A DNA stretch of 59,895 nt from Tissierellia bacterium (lineage in GTDB: Bacteria; Bacillota; Clostridia; Tissierellales; Peptoniphilaceae): assembly GCA_030537855.1 (NCBI GenBank), contig JAUNVD010000009.1, positions 1 through 59,895 on the forward strand. Reading direction: 5' to 3'. The stretch's first letter is position 1. Every line of letters starts with the position of its first letter. Below, piece by piece: positions 16,941-26,217 of the stretch. The notes beneath the pieces are model-generated. The model worked only from the letters and a program-made list of their open reading frames with translations. It did no database searches and was not told the origin of the DNA. The position numbers were made by a program, and so were the translations under genes.

Positions 16941-19025
16941 TTGAAAAATTTAGTGATTGTAGAATCTCCAACGAAAGCAAAAACAATAAAAAAGCTTTTA
17001 GGAAGGAATTATAAAGTCCTTGCTACAGTAGGACATATTAGGGATTTGCCAAAAAGTTCCTTTGGGGTAGACATAGAAAATAATTTTGAACCAAAATATA
17101 TTACTATTCGTGGAAAAGGTCCTGTAATTAAAGATTTAAAAAAAGAAGCAAAAAAAGCAGACCATATTTACTTAGCAACTGACCCAGATAGAGAAGGAGA
17201 AGCAATTTCATGGCATCTTAGTCATATTTTAGATTTGAATCCAGATGATAATATTAGAGTTGAATTTAACGAAATAACAAAGGATACTGTAAAGGAACAA
17301 ATTCATAATCCTAGAAGTATTGACTCTGATTTAGTAGATGCTCAACAAGCTAGAAGAGTGCTTGACCGTATTGTTGGTTATAAAATTAGCCCACTTTTAT
17401 GGAAAAAAGTAAAAGGAAAGCTTTCAGCTGGTCGTGTTCAATCTGTTGTGCTAAAGATAATTTGTGACCGAGAAGAAGAAATTCGTAATTTTATTCCAGA
17501 AGAATATTGGACTATTGAAGCTAATTTAATAAAGGATAAAAAGACTTTTAAAGCATCTTATTATGGACGATATGGAGCTGCAAAAGATGAAAAAATAGAA
17601 TTAAAGACAAAAGAGGATGCACAAAAAGTTTTACATGAAATAAATCATGATTTTTTTCATGTTGCAGATATTAAAACGAAGGATAAAAAAAGATTTCCCT
17701 TTCACCCTTTTACAACCTCTACATTACAACAAGAGGCTTCTAGAAAATTAAATTTTAAAGGGAAAAAGACTATGCGTATTGCTCAAAGTTTATATGAAGG
17801 GATTGATATTCCTAAAGAAGGTTCCGTTGGATTAATTACTTATATGAGGACTGATTCTGTCCGAGTGTCTGCTGATGCAGCTTCAAAAACTAAAGATTAT
17901 ATTCTTAAAGAATTTGGAAAAGAATATTTAGGCTTTTCAAAGAAGCCAACAAAAACAAAAAAGGGAGTTCAAGATGCTCATGAGTGTATTCGACCAACAG
18001 ATGTAACAAGAACTCCAGAAAACATAAAAAATTCTTTATCTAGAGATGAATTTCGTCTTTACCAACTTATTTGGAAAAGATTTGTGTCTTCCCAGATGAG
18101 TCCAGCTATTTTTAAAACCATGACAATTCGTTTAACATCAAATAATCATGTGTTTCGTACATCTGGGAATCAAAAGGTATTTGATGGATTTTTAAAAGTT
18201 TATCATTATGCAGAACAAAAGGACACGATTTTACCTTCTTTAAACCTTGAAGATTCTGTTAAGGTTAAAAAAATAATCGATGAGCAGCATTTTACAAATC
18301 CACCACCTAGATATAATGAGGCCAGTTTAATTAAATTATTAGAAGAATTAAGAATAGGACGTCCCAGTACTTATTCTCCAACTATAAGTACCATTCAATC
18401 TAGATATTATGTAACTTTAGAAGATAAAAAATTCCACCCCACAGAATTAGGGGAAACAGTGAATGAAATTTTAACTGAATATTTTCCTGATTTAGTAAAT
18501 GAAAAGTTTACAGCTAGTATGGAAGAAGATTTAGATACGATTGCACATGGAGAAATGTACTGGAAACAATTGGTTAAAGATGTCTACAATCAACTTAAAG
18601 AGGATTTAGATAAGGCCCATGAGGAAGTAGAAAAGGTAGAAATCCGTGATCAACTTTCTAATGAAACTTGTGAAAAGTGTGGACGAACGATGGTTATTAA
18701 AATGGGTCCTTATGGTAAATTTTTAGCTTGCCCTGGTTTTCCTGAATGTAGAAATACTATGCCGTATGAAGAAAGAATTGGTGTGGAATGTCCAAAATGT
18801 AAAGAAGGGGAAGTGGTTATAAAAAGAAGTAAAAAAGGTAGAAAATTTTATGGTTGTAATCAATACCCTAAATGTGATTTTGTATCTTGGAATGAACCGG
18901 TTTCTGAACCTTGTCCAAAATGTAATGGTGTGTTGACGAAACATACTACAAAAAAAGGTTCTTTCCTAAAATGTCAAGACCCTTCTTGTGGTTATATGAG
19001 GGAGTTGGAGGAGCAAGGTGAATGA
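16941..19025 (+). CDS. topA: DNA topoisomerase I
   Basis: A 694-residue type IA topoisomerase that relaxes negative supercoils. The TOPRIM domain holds VIVESPTKAKTI and the acidic TDPDREGEAI. The active-site region is GLITYMRTDSVRVS, with Tyr as the nucleophile. The C-terminus carries three CxxC-CxxC zinc ribbons: CEKCGRTM, CPKCKEGE and CPKCNGVL each begin one. Start is TTG 16941, preceded by AGAGGTG at a normal distance. In many Firmicutes topA is followed by trmFO, xerC and codY; here a pilus cluster follows, and its first gene starts inside the topA stop region. Confidence 0.97.
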   Translation: MKNLVIVESPTKAKTIKKLLGRNYKVLATVGHIRDLPKSSFGVDIENNFEPKYITIRGKGPVIKDLKKEAKKADHIYLATDPDREGEAISWHLSHILDLNPDDNIRVEFNEITKDTVKEQIHNPRSIDSDLVDAQQARRVLDRIVGYKISPLLWKKVKGKLSAGRVQSVVLKIICDREEEIRNFIPEEYWTIEANLIKDKKTFKASYYGRYGAAKDEKIELKTKEDAQKVLHEINHDFFHVADIKTKDKKRFPFHPFTTSTLQQEASRKLNFKGKKTMRIAQSLYEGIDIPKEGSVGLITYMRTDSVRVSADAASKTKDYILKEFGKEYLGFSKKPTKTKKGVQDAHECIRPTDVTRTPENIKNSLSRDEFRLYQLIWKRFVSSQMSPAIFKTMTIRLTSNNHVFRTSGNQKVFDGFLKVYHYAEQKDTILPSLNLEDSVKVKKIIDEQHFTNPPPRYNEASLIKLLEELRIGRPSTYSPTISTIQSRYYVTLEDKKFHPTELGETVNEILTEYFPDLVNEKFTASMEEDLDTIAHGEMYWKQLVKDVYNQLKEDLDKAHEEVEKVEIRDQLSNETCEKCGRTMVIKMGPYGKFLACPGFPECRNTMPYEERIGVECPKCKEGEVVIKRSKKGRKFYGCNQYPKCDFVSWNEPVSEPCPKCNGVLTKHTTKKGSFLKCQDPSCGYMRELEEQGE

Positions 19026-20388
19026 AAAAGATTTATATAAAAGTCTTGGTTTAAGTATTCAGCAATGTGAAGTTTTAGGTGTAAAACCTCTTTCCATAGA
19101 AAAAGATGGCCTTCGGGTTAAAGTTAATCCTGGAGGAGAAATGTATAAAACTATGTTAGAATATACTTCAGGGATGAATATTATATTTGATGAAATCAAT
19201 TCTTTAGATAGTAATATCGAACAAAGAATAAATGAAGAAGAAAAAAATATACCTAAACTGATAGACAATTTACTAATGACTGCCATTTTATTAAATGGTA
19301 CTGATTTACATTTTGAAATCTATGAGGATATTTTTCGTGTGAGAATTCGTATTGACGGGAAATTAGAAGTTTTAAAAGAAATCGACTTTGGAATGTATCA
19401 ACAAGTTGCTACAAAGATAAAAATCATGGCAGATATGGATATTTCAGAAAAAAGAATTCCCCAAGATGGTAGATTTACTTTTCATCATGATAACAGAGAT
19501 ATCGATATTAGAGTAAGTACATCTCCAACAATTTGGGGTGAAAAACTAGTTTTAAGAATATTAAATGGATCAGGAAATATATTGACAATAGAGGATCTTG
19601 GACTTAGTTTTGAACAAAAAGTATTTATGGAAAAACTAACCCAACAATCCGGAGGGTTAGTTTTATTTTCTGGACCTACTAACTCGGGGAAAACGACTTC
19701 CATCTTTGCGTTGTTACAATTATTAAATAAAGAAGATGTTAATATTATAACGATCGAAGATCCGGTGGAGTACCGAGTATATGGTTTAAATCAAATCCAA
19801 ATTAATAAAAAATCAGGACTTGATTTTGCTCAAGGATTGAGAACGGTCTTAAGACAAGACCCGGATATTTTAATGGTTGGAGAAATCCGTAACAAGGAAA
19901 CAGCAACAATAGCTCTTCGAGCAGCTTTAACTGGAGTTTTGGTATTTTCAACAATACATAGTGAGAATAGTATTTCCACTATTTTCCGGTTACTAGATAT
20001 GGGTATGGAGCCTTACTTAATTGCTGAAAGTATATTAGCTATCGTTTCCCAAAGACTTGTAAATTGCCTTTGTCCATATTGTAAAGAAGAAGAAGTCGTA
20101 GTCGATCCTTATTTTTTTAACGAACCAAAGAATATTTATACAGAGAGAGGTTGTAGTAAGTGTAACAAAGGAAACAAAGGAAGGAAAGGCGTCTTTGAGA
20201 TTCTTCCTTTTGATAGTCAAATTCGGCGTCAAATTTATAACAGAGCTTCCATAGATAAAATTCAACAACTATGTGAAGTAAAACAAATATCCACACTAAA
20301 AAAGGAGTTTTCAAAAGGTTTGTTAAAAGGCGAGTATTCATTAAAAGAAGTTCAAAAGAAAATAAACACTTTGCAGGGGATATTATGA
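19018..20388 (+). CDS. pilB: Type IV pilus assembly ATPase PilB/GspE-like
   Basis: A 456-residue secretion ATPase that powers pilus or pseudopilus polymerisation. Walker A is GPTNSGKTT, the Asp box is ITIEDPVE, Walker B is ILMVGEIRNKETA, and the His box is VFSTIHSENS. A zinc-binding tetracysteine (CPYC and CSKC) is present, as in PilB/GspE. The N-terminal domain is short compared with typical PilB (540-570 residues), lacking most of the N1 region. GTG 19018 lies behind GGAGGAG and overlaps topA by eight bases. No pilT retraction ATPase is nearby. Confidence 0.92.
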   Translation: MNEKDLYKSLGLSIQQCEVLGVKPLSIEKDGLRVKVNPGGEMYKTMLEYTSGMNIIFDEINSLDSNIEQRINEEEKNIPKLIDNLLMTAILLNGTDLHFEIYEDIFRVRIRIDGKLEVLKEIDFGMYQQVATKIKIMADMDISEKRIPQDGRFTFHHDNRDIDIRVSTSPTIWGEKLVLRILNGSGNILTIEDLGLSFEQKVFMEKLTQQSGGLVLFSGPTNSGKTTSIFALLQLLNKEDVNIITIEDPVEYRVYGLNQIQINKKSGLDFAQGLRTVLRQDPDILMVGEIRNKETATIALRAALTGVLVFSTIHSENSISTIFRLLDMGMEPYLIAESILAIVSQRLVNCLCPYCKEEEVVVDPYFFNEPKNIYTERGCSKCNKGNKGRKGVFEILPFDSQIRRQIYNRASIDKIQQLCEVKQISTLKKEFSKGLLKGEYSLKEVQKKINTLQGIL

Positions 20389-21572
20389 AATTTACATACC
20401 GTGGAGTCGATGAACAAGGAAAAGTTATCGATGGTCATACAGATAAAAGTAGTAAGGAAGAAGTGATTGAATATTTATATTCATTAAATATTAAGCCTAT
20501 TGAAATTAATAAAGATAGAGACCTTTCATTTAGATTTAAGAAAAAAAGAACTCCTCTTTCTTGGGGAATTGTTGCAGAACAGTTAGGAATCTTGCTATCT
20601 AGTGGTCTCCATTTAAAAGATATCCTTCCTTTAATGAAAGAAGAATATAAAAAAACTGAATTTCATGATGTGTTTTCTACCTTGGAAGAGGATTTTAAAA
20701 ATGGAAAATCTATGTATCAGAGTTTTAAAAATTATAATGACATCCCACAGTCTTTACTACAAGGTATTTATATTGGAGAATACTCTGCTGAATTAGAAAA
20801 AAACTTATCGTCTATTGGAAGGTTTTTACGAAAAGAAGCAATTGAAAAAGCCCAACTGAAAAACATTTTAATTTATCCTATTTTACTATGTTGTATCACT
20901 ATTTTTATGGTCGGATTTTTAGTTGGCTTTGTTTTACCAGTATTTGAAGAATTGTATATAACAAGTGGGGTTCACTTACCAAAATCCACAATCTTACTTT
21001 TAAATACGGGTAAATTTTTTAAACGTTTTGGCATATGGATTTTACTTTTTATTATTACTTTCATACTTTTAGTGAAGAAGCTTAGTTCTACTAAAAAATA
21101 TGGGGAATTTTTTATAGATAAAGGATTAAAACTACCCTTTATTGGAAAATATTTAAGTTATCTATATATTAGAACCTTGTCTGGAAATTTATACATATTA
21201 TTACAGTCTGGGATAGAATTAATTCCAGCATTAAAAATTTTTCAAGAGACAAATACTAATCCATGGATGCAAAACAATTTGGAAAAAGTAATACATAGTA
21301 TTGAAGGTGGAAACACATTATCTTCTGCTTTAAAAGAAAGATCTATCTTTCCAAATGTATTTTTAACATTTATTCGTAGTGGCGAAGAATCATCATCTTT
21401 GGAAAATACCTTAGAATATATTTTTGAATATTATACAAAAGAACTAGAGCTTATTAGAGAAAAATATTTAAAAAATCTTGAACCTGTTTTTATTGTAGTA
21501 CTAGGAATTTTTGTGGGATTTATTGTACTATCCATTGCAAGTCCCATGTTTGATTTAGTTCTATTATTTTAG
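20385..21572 (+). CDS. pilC: Type IV pilus inner-membrane platform protein PilC/GspF-like
   Basis: A 395-residue platform protein. An N-terminal KFTYRGVDEQGKVIDGH stretch is the usual opening of PilC/GspF. Two repeats follow, each ending in hydrophobic helices (about 163-188, 215-232 and 368-392), with the conserved LLSSGLHLKD and LLQSGIELIPAL segments and KERSIFPNVFLTFIRSGEESSSLE. It anchors the ATPase at the membrane and moves pilin subunits into the fibre. It overlaps pilB by four bases and is followed by the pilin gene after ten bases. Confidence 0.93.
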   Translation: MKFTYRGVDEQGKVIDGHTDKSSKEEVIEYLYSLNIKPIEINKDRDLSFRFKKKRTPLSWGIVAEQLGILLSSGLHLKDILPLMKEEYKKTEFHDVFSTLEEDFKNGKSMYQSFKNYNDIPQSLLQGIYIGEYSAELEKNLSSIGRFLRKEAIEKAQLKNILIYPILLCCITIFMVGFLVGFVLPVFEELYITSGVHLPKSTILLLNTGKFFKRFGIWILLFIITFILLVKKLSSTKKYGEFFIDKGLKLPFIGKYLSYLYIRTLSGNLYILLQSGIELIPALKIFQETNTNPWMQNNLEKVIHSIEGGNTLSSALKERSIFPNVFLTFIRSGEESSSLENTLEYIFEYYTKELELIREKYLKNLEPVFIVVLGIFVGFIVLSIASPMFDLVLLF

Positions 21573-21582
21573 GAGGAGAAAC

Positions 21583-21951
21583 ATGAAAAAGTTAAAAGGA
21601 TTCACATTATTAGAACTTGTAATTGTTTTAGGTATCTTAGCTCTTTTATTAACGATAGCGATTCCAAAATATCAAATAGCAAGAAAACAAGCGGAAATAA
21701 CGGCACATAATGGAAATGTGAAAATGCTAAAGACTGCTGGAATGTTGTATTTAACAGAGCATGAAAGTGTAACCAATACTACATTAGGAGAAGGAGAACT
21801 TTTACAATACATAGAAGGTGATACTATTCCTAAACCTGCAAGGGGTCATGGAGACCAATTTACTGTTCAAATTGATGAAAATGGTAATGTGATCGTTGAG
21901 CCTGGAGAGTTGTCTCTATCTAACAACGATGATTCTTCTACAACACAATGA
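21583..21951 (+). CDS. Type IV pilin / major pseudopilin
   Basis: A 122-residue prepilin. A short basic leader (MKKLKG) precedes the cleavage/methylation site, G6 then FTLLE with Glu at mature position 5, followed by the hydrophobic helix LVIVLGILALLLTIAIP. The globular part is small, with no cysteines, and ends in an acidic, Ser/Thr-rich tail. It is the only class III signal protein in the cluster. GGAGGAG lies upstream and its end overlaps the peptidase gene by four bases. It may form a short competence-type pseudopilus or a full pilus; size alone does not decide. Confidence 0.93.
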   Translation: MKKLKGFTLLELVIVLGILALLLTIAIPKYQIARKQAEITAHNGNVKMLKTAGMLYLTEHESVTNTTLGEGELLQYIEGDTIPKPARGHGDQFTVQIDENGNVIVEPGELSLSNNDDSSTTQ

Positions 21952-22643
21952 TACTAATTTTATCTATTCTTGGAGGAATCATGGGGTCTTATTTTTCATC
22001 CCTTGGTAAAGATCATTTAATCGGTCGATCTAAATGTGGTAAATGTACTAAAACTTTAAGACCTATAGAATTAATACCAATATTTTCATATTTGAAATTA
22101 AAGGGAAGATGCTCTATATGTATGAATAAAATCAATCCTCTATATATAATATTAGAAATAGTTGGAGCCATAGTATATCCAATAATCTACCTTTTTACTA
22201 AACATATTATGATTACAATCTTATTTGGTTCTATCATACTACTCTTACTTCGAATTTCAATTATTGATCTTCAAGAAGGATATATTTATATTATAGATAT
22301 ACTATGGATACTACTTTTAAGAGTTATTTTATTCTTAATCCACATGAATAATCCTATTCCATATATATTATCAGGATTAAGTATTGCTGCTCTTTTATTA
22401 TTCATTCAAATCATTAGTAAAGGTTTAGGTACTGGTGATATTTTTTATGGAATGGTACTGTCCAGTTTTTTTCCTTTATCTTTGGCAACGTATTATTTTA
22501 TATCATGGTCTTTTATCTTAGGAGGATTGATAGCTGCTTTTAAGCTTTATATATTACATAAAAATAGACGGGATAAAATGGCCTTTGCCCCTTTTCTAAG
22601 TATAGGGTTTTTAATCACAATTATTTGGAGGAGTTTATGTTAA
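21948..22643 (+). CDS. pilD: Prepilin leader peptidase / N-methyltransferase
   Basis: A 231-residue membrane enzyme that cuts prepilin leaders and methylates the new N-terminus. The cytoplasmic N-domain has the paired cysteines SKCGKC and GRCSIC, which go with methyltransferase competence. Catalytic aspartates are in RISIIDLQEGYI and in GLGTGDIFYG (family consensus GxGD). About six membrane helices are seen. The Ile-Pro that normally follows the first Asp is not kept. It sits directly behind its likely substrate, the pilin, and overlaps the next gene by seven bases. Confidence 0.9.
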   Translation: MILILSILGGIMGSYFSSLGKDHLIGRSKCGKCTKTLRPIELIPIFSYLKLKGRCSICMNKINPLYIILEIVGAIVYPIIYLFTKHIMITILFGSIILLLLRISIIDLQEGYIYIIDILWILLLRVILFLIHMNNPIPYILSGLSIAALLLFIQIISKGLGTGDIFYGMVLSSFFPLSLATYYFISWSFILGGLIAAFKLYILHKNRRDKMAFAPFLSIGFLITIIWRSLC

Positions 22644-23824
22644 AAAAGAACTCAATGACCTATTTATTATTTGAATCAGGTAAGATTACGTGGATAACAA
22701 AGGGAAAATATGGAGAAGTTTTTGTCCCTTGGAGGATGATTGAAGAAGGGATCTTAAAAAAACCAGAAGCAGGTTTTTACATAGTGAAAAAGACCTTGGA
22801 AGAAAACAATGTTCCTGTTAATAATATTATCTGTGTTCCATTATTTGGAGTAGAAAAATATATAGAAATAAACATTCCAAACTTAGAAGACAAAGATATT
22901 CCAGGTTTTATTGATTTTGAATTAAAACATAAATATCCAGAAAGAAATATTGGTTATGAGCAAGGAAATGTTCAAGATCAAAAATGGAAGCTATACACTT
23001 TAGAACGTAAAACATATGAATCTTATGAAATTTTTAACCATTTAGGTAAATCCTGTGAAATACTTGGATTACATGAGTTTTTAAATCAAAAAGGTAAAAA
23101 TATCAGTAATAATTATCTTTTTCCTTCTCCTGATGGGGTAATATATTTAGAAGGAAATAAGATTTTTAAAATTAAAAATTCCCTTGATGAATTCATAGTA
23201 AAAAATAAATATGGAACGGAAGATTTTTACAAATATCTTGAGAATAAATTTGTTAAAGAGGATACTTCTTTAGAACCTTTGGAAAATTCCTGGAAGATAT
23301 ATTTACTACAAAATTTTTCTCAATTATTCAAAGATAGAGAAGATAAAATAATAAAGATTCACGATCTTGTACCTAAGGATATTTTAAATATATTTACCAA
23401 TGGACCAATACTAGAAGGAGCGACATGGGGGGATCTCCCTTATGAATGGGAAGAACATAAGAAGAAATGGGAATCTTTCAAGGTAAAGAAAATATCTTTT
23501 TATAAAATAATTTCTTTAGTATCTTTACTTTCCATATTTTTATGTTTTTTACATTTTACCTTTATTTATCCACAGAATATGAAAAAAGAACTTGACATCA
23601 CAAAAGAAAATATTATGTTTTTAGCTGAGGATTTAAAAAAGAAGGGGATATCTGATGTAAACGTACATTGGGAAAAAAATAATATTAAAATTTCAGGTAG
23701 AGCAACCAATGAAAAATCAATAGAGAAATATCAAAAAGAACTTTCTAAGCACTATGGAAATGTTAAACTTACCTCCTTAACAAAAGATGATACCCACTAT
23801 GTTTTTCTTATAGAAAGCAGATAA
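22637..23824 (+). CDS. PilM/PilN-like bitopic protein of the pilus cluster
   Basis: A 395-residue protein with no strong family motif. Residues 1-285 are soluble and begin with a beta-rich region (YLLFESGKITWITKGK) resembling a degenerate PilM/actin-like fold. A single transmembrane helix lies near 288-310 (ISLVSLLSIFLCFLHFTF). The last 75 residues, outside, hold VNVHWEKNNIKISGRA, like the ferredoxin-like domain of PilN. PilM and PilN normally form a cytoplasmic-membrane alignment complex, so a fusion would make one polypeptide do both. Position at the end of the cluster supports this; the fold assignment is inference. ATG 22637 follows GGAGGAG. Confidence 0.6.
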   Translation: MLKKNSMTYLLFESGKITWITKGKYGEVFVPWRMIEEGILKKPEAGFYIVKKTLEENNVPVNNIICVPLFGVEKYIEINIPNLEDKDIPGFIDFELKHKYPERNIGYEQGNVQDQKWKLYTLERKTYESYEIFNHLGKSCEILGLHEFLNQKGKNISNNYLFPSPDGVIYLEGNKIFKIKNSLDEFIVKNKYGTEDFYKYLENKFVKEDTSLEPLENSWKIYLLQNFSQLFKDREDKIIKIHDLVPKDILNIFTNGPILEGATWGDLPYEWEEHKKKWESFKVKKISFYKIISLVSLLSIFLCFLHFTFIYPQNMKKELDITKENIMFLAEDLKKKGISDVNVHWEKNNIKISGRATNEKSIEKYQKELSKHYGNVKLTSLTKDDTHYVFLIESR

Positions 23825-23975
23825 TACATCAATTGAAATATAAACAGCTCCATAGGAAACAGTCTTTTTGGAAAAGGGAGATATAAATTTTATCTTTAAA
23901 CTTATATTAAGTCATCAATATATTTTTATTTGTCTTTATAAATAATTACAAATCATTAACAAAAGTTAAGAAATA

Positions 23976-24005
23976 TTGACAAAACCCTTCGTTCTTGATT
24001 AAATA
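23976..24005 (+). promoter_or_regulatory. Promoter of the cell-wall amidase gene
   Basis: TTGACA at 23976-23981 is followed, 18 bp on, by TAAATA (24000-24005), some 25 bp ahead of the ATG at 24031. The upstream part of this gap (23825-23975) is AT-rich and shows no other element. Confidence 0.6.
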
Positions 24006-24030
24006 TATATATGAACCTGAGGAGGTGCTT

Positions 24031-25227
24031 ATGAAACGTTTTTCAAAAATTTTGCTTCTATTTATCTTACTTTTTACCACTGTAACGGTAAATGCATCTA
24101 GTAATATACCATTAAGGATTAATGGTAAAAATCAAAATTTGTCTATGGCAAAAGTAGTTGTTAATAATAATATATTAAAATCAAGCTATTCTCCTTATAT
24201 ATCAGGAGGAAGGACTTTTGTACCAATCCGAGAATTAACAGAAAGTTTAGGTGCAGACGTTAATTGGAATAATAAAAATAAAACAGCAGATATTATACTT
24301 AATAATACTAAAATTACATTAAAAATTGATAGTCCGATTGTGTATGTTAATGGAAAAGAATTACATTTACATAAACATGCAATACCAAGATTAGCACTAT
24401 ACAAAAATACAAATGAAACGAAAACCATGGTACCCCTTCGTTTTCTTTCTGAAACTTTTGGATTTGATGTTTCTTGGGATCAAAAAACAAAAACAGCTAA
24501 AATCCATGGTTCTAATCCTGTTTCATTATCAAATGAAGAAAATACTGTTAATAATAAACCTAAACAAGAACTGGAAAGCCCATCAAATGTAATAAATTCA
24601 AATGAAGTAGAACAAAAAGAAGAAAGGGTAATTACCAAAAAGATAAAAGCACAAGGACCAGTAACTATTGTTATTGATGCAGGCCATGGAGGAAAGGATC
24701 CAGGCGCTACAGCTATTGATGGTAAAACAACAGAAAAAGAATTAAATTTAATGGTAACACGAGCCCTAGCTCCAAAATTAAGAGCCTGTGGTTATGAAGT
24801 CATTGAAACAAGAACTACAGATGAATTTATTGAGTTAGCAGAAAGAGCTGAAATTGCAGAAAGAGAAAATGCAGAGATTTTTGTTAGTATCCATTTTAAT
24901 TCATCTTCTAGTGATAAAGCTTCAGGTATAGAAGTACTATATGCACCTGAAAGCAAAGTTGAAATAAAAGAAGCTGAGCAAGTTCACTTAGCAAAATGTA
25001 TTTTAGATGAAGTTATAAAAGAAACTGGAGCAAAAAGTAGAGGTGTAAAAGCAAGAGCAGATCTTGCCGTTCTACGAAAAACCTCAATGCCAGCAGCTTT
25101 AGCTGAATTAGGCTTTATGAGTAATGATAATGAATTTGGAAAAATCAGCACTCCAGAATATTTTAATAAGTTAGTAGAAGGAGTATCAAAAGGAATTCAA
25201 AAATATGTAAATAATTATGTAGAATAA
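24031..25227 (+). CDS. N-acetylmuramoyl-L-alanine amidase with copper-amine-oxidase-type stalk domains
   Basis: A 398-residue exported cell-wall hydrolase. A signal peptide (about 1-24, ending VNAS) is followed by two copper-amine-oxidase N-like repeats, each with the RTFVPIREL or TMVPLRFLSE landmark, covering about 25-160. A polar linker of about 40 residues precedes the Amidase_3 domain: VIDAGHGGKDPGA (His), Glu in TEKELNL, FVSIHFNSS (His) and the catalytic Glu in ALAELGFMSN. This Zn enzyme cuts the bond between MurNAc and the stem peptide. ATG 24031 has an excellent GAGGAGGTG; an earlier in-frame start at 23995 lacks one and would spoil the signal peptide. Confidence 0.93.
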   Translation: MKRFSKILLLFILLFTTVTVNASSNIPLRINGKNQNLSMAKVVVNNNILKSSYSPYISGGRTFVPIRELTESLGADVNWNNKNKTADIILNNTKITLKIDSPIVYVNGKELHLHKHAIPRLALYKNTNETKTMVPLRFLSETFGFDVSWDQKTKTAKIHGSNPVSLSNEENTVNNKPKQELESPSNVINSNEVEQKEERVITKKIKAQGPVTIVIDAGHGGKDPGATAIDGKTTEKELNLMVTRALAPKLRACGYEVIETRTTDEFIELAERAEIAERENAEIFVSIHFNSSSSDKASGIEVLYAPESKVEIKEAEQVHLAKCILDEVIKETGAKSRGVKARADLAVLRKTSMPAALAELGFMSNDNEFGKISTPEYFNKLVEGVSKGIQKYVNNYVE

Positions 25228-25246
25228 ATTCCTGTTGAATTTTATG

Positions 25247-25289
25247 AAAAACTGGCTTAAAATCAAAAGAGATCAAGTCAGTTTTTTTA
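25247..25289 (+). terminator. Terminator after the amidase gene
   Basis: A 12-bp stem, AAAAACTGGCTT (25247-25258) with AAGTCAGTTTTT (25275-25286) and one G-U pair, is followed by more T residues. It ends about 12 bp before the rdgB start codon. Confidence 0.8.
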
Positions 25290-25300
25290 TGGGAGAATAA

Positions 25301-25897
25301 ATGAAGAAATTAGTCATAGCTAGTAGAAATGAAAATAAAATATTGGAAATAAAAGAAGCATTATCTGGGTTGTCCTTAGAAATAATTGGCCAATCAGAAG
25401 TAGCAAAAGATCTTGAAGTAATTGAAGATGCTGACACATTAGAAGGAAATGCAGACTTAAAAGCAAAAGCTTTATCTACTATTTCTCCTAATACCTTTGT
25501 ATTAGGAGATGACACAGGATTATTTGTAAAAGCTTTAGATGGTGCACCTGGAGTGTTATCAGCAAGATATGCAGGGCAAGCTCATAATGATGAAAAGAAT
25601 AAAATGAAATTATTAAAAGAGATGGAAGGTCTCTCAAATCGTCAGGCTTACTTTGAAACCGTATTTGTTCTTTATGATCCTTTTGGACAAAAATCTATTC
25701 TAACAGGACATTGTAATGGAACCATTGCTTTAGAAGAAGTAGGAGATAGTGGTTTCGGTTATGATCCAATTTTTATTCCTGAAGGTTATTCTACTTCTTT
25801 TGCAGAAATGGATATAAAAGAAAAAAATCAAATAAGCCATAGAGGAAATGCTCTTAAAGCCTTACGTCAATATTTTGAAACTTATGGAGTATTATAA
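25301..25897 (+). CDS. rdgB: XTP/dITP pyrophosphatase (RdgB/HAM1)
   Basis: A 198-residue house-cleaning enzyme that hydrolyses ITP, dITP and XTP to monophosphates. The start IASRNENKILEI contains the substrate loop (family: AT.N..K..E), then DTLEGNADLKAKA, GDDTGLFVKALDGAPGV with catalytic Asp, and the C-terminal GDSGFGYDPIFIPEG plus KNQISHRGNALK. All typical sites are present and length is standard. A weak ribosome site (GGGAGAA) precedes the ATG, just downstream of a terminator, so some expression by readthrough is likely. Confidence 0.96.
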   Translation: MKKLVIASRNENKILEIKEALSGLSLEIIGQSEVAKDLEVIEDADTLEGNADLKAKALSTISPNTFVLGDDTGLFVKALDGAPGVLSARYAGQAHNDEKNKMKLLKEMEGLSNRQAYFETVFVLYDPFGQKSILTGHCNGTIALEEVGDSGFGYDPIFIPEGYSTSFAEMDIKEKNQISHRGNALKALRQYFETYGVL

Positions 25898-25919
25898 ATA
25901 AATATTTATTAAAAAATTG

Positions 25920-25948
25920 TTGACGTAAAATTAAAAAGATGGTAATAT
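25920..25948 (+). promoter_or_regulatory. Promoter of the tRNA-His-Lys-Leu operon
   Basis: TTGACG (25920-25925) and TAATAT (25943-25948) are 17 bp apart, placing transcription start about 12 bp before the first tRNA. Confidence 0.75.
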
Positions 25949-25967
25949 AAATATGTTGTCATCTTAT

Positions 25968-26045
25968 GGTGGGTATGGCCTAGTTGGTTAGGGCGCCAGA
26001 TTGTGGCTCTGGAGGTCGTGGGTTCAAATCCCACTATCCACCCCA
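25968..26045 (+). tRNA. tRNA-His (anticodon GTG), CCA encoded
   Basis: Acceptor GTGGGTA (25969-25975) pairs with TATCCAC (26035-26041). The extra G at 25968 faces C at 26042, the G-1:C73 pair peculiar to tRNA-His. The anticodon stem CCAGA/TCTGG encloses TTGTGGC, and the T-arm is GTGGG-TTCAAAT-CCCAC. CCA is encoded at 26043-26045. Confidence 0.97.
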
Positions 26046-26048
26046 TAT

Positions 26049-26124
26049 GATCCATTAGCTCAGTCGGCAGAGCACCTGACTTTTAATCAGGGTGTCCCGC
26101 GTTCGAGTCGCGGATGGATCACCA
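26049..26124 (+). tRNA. tRNA-Lys (anticodon TTT), CCA encoded
   Basis: Acceptor GATCCAT (26049-26055) pairs with ATGGATC (26114-26120). The anticodon stem CCTGA/TCAGG encloses CTTTTAA, and the T-loop is TTCGAGT. CCA is encoded at 26122-26124. It starts four bases after tRNA-His. Confidence 0.97.
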
Positions 26125-26129
26125 TGTAT

Positions 26130-26213
26130 GCGGGAATGGCGGAATTGGCAGACGCGCTAGACTTAGGATCTAGTGTCTTTGACGTGGGGGTTCAAGTCCT
26201 CTTTCCCGCACCA
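26130..26213 (+). tRNA. tRNA-Leu (anticodon TAG), CCA encoded
   Basis: Acceptor GCGGGAA (26130-26136) pairs with TTCCCGC (26203-26209). The anticodon stem CTAGA/TCTAG encloses CTTAGGA. A long variable arm (TGTCTTTGACG region) identifies a class II tRNA. CCA is encoded at 26211-26213. Confidence 0.97.
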
Positions 26214-26217
26214 TTTT

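Noticed and set aside
23825-23975. Possible riboswitch before the amidase gene
   Set aside because: I compared it with c-di-GMP and other common motifs and saw no conserved core; it is AT-rich with no stable hairpin.
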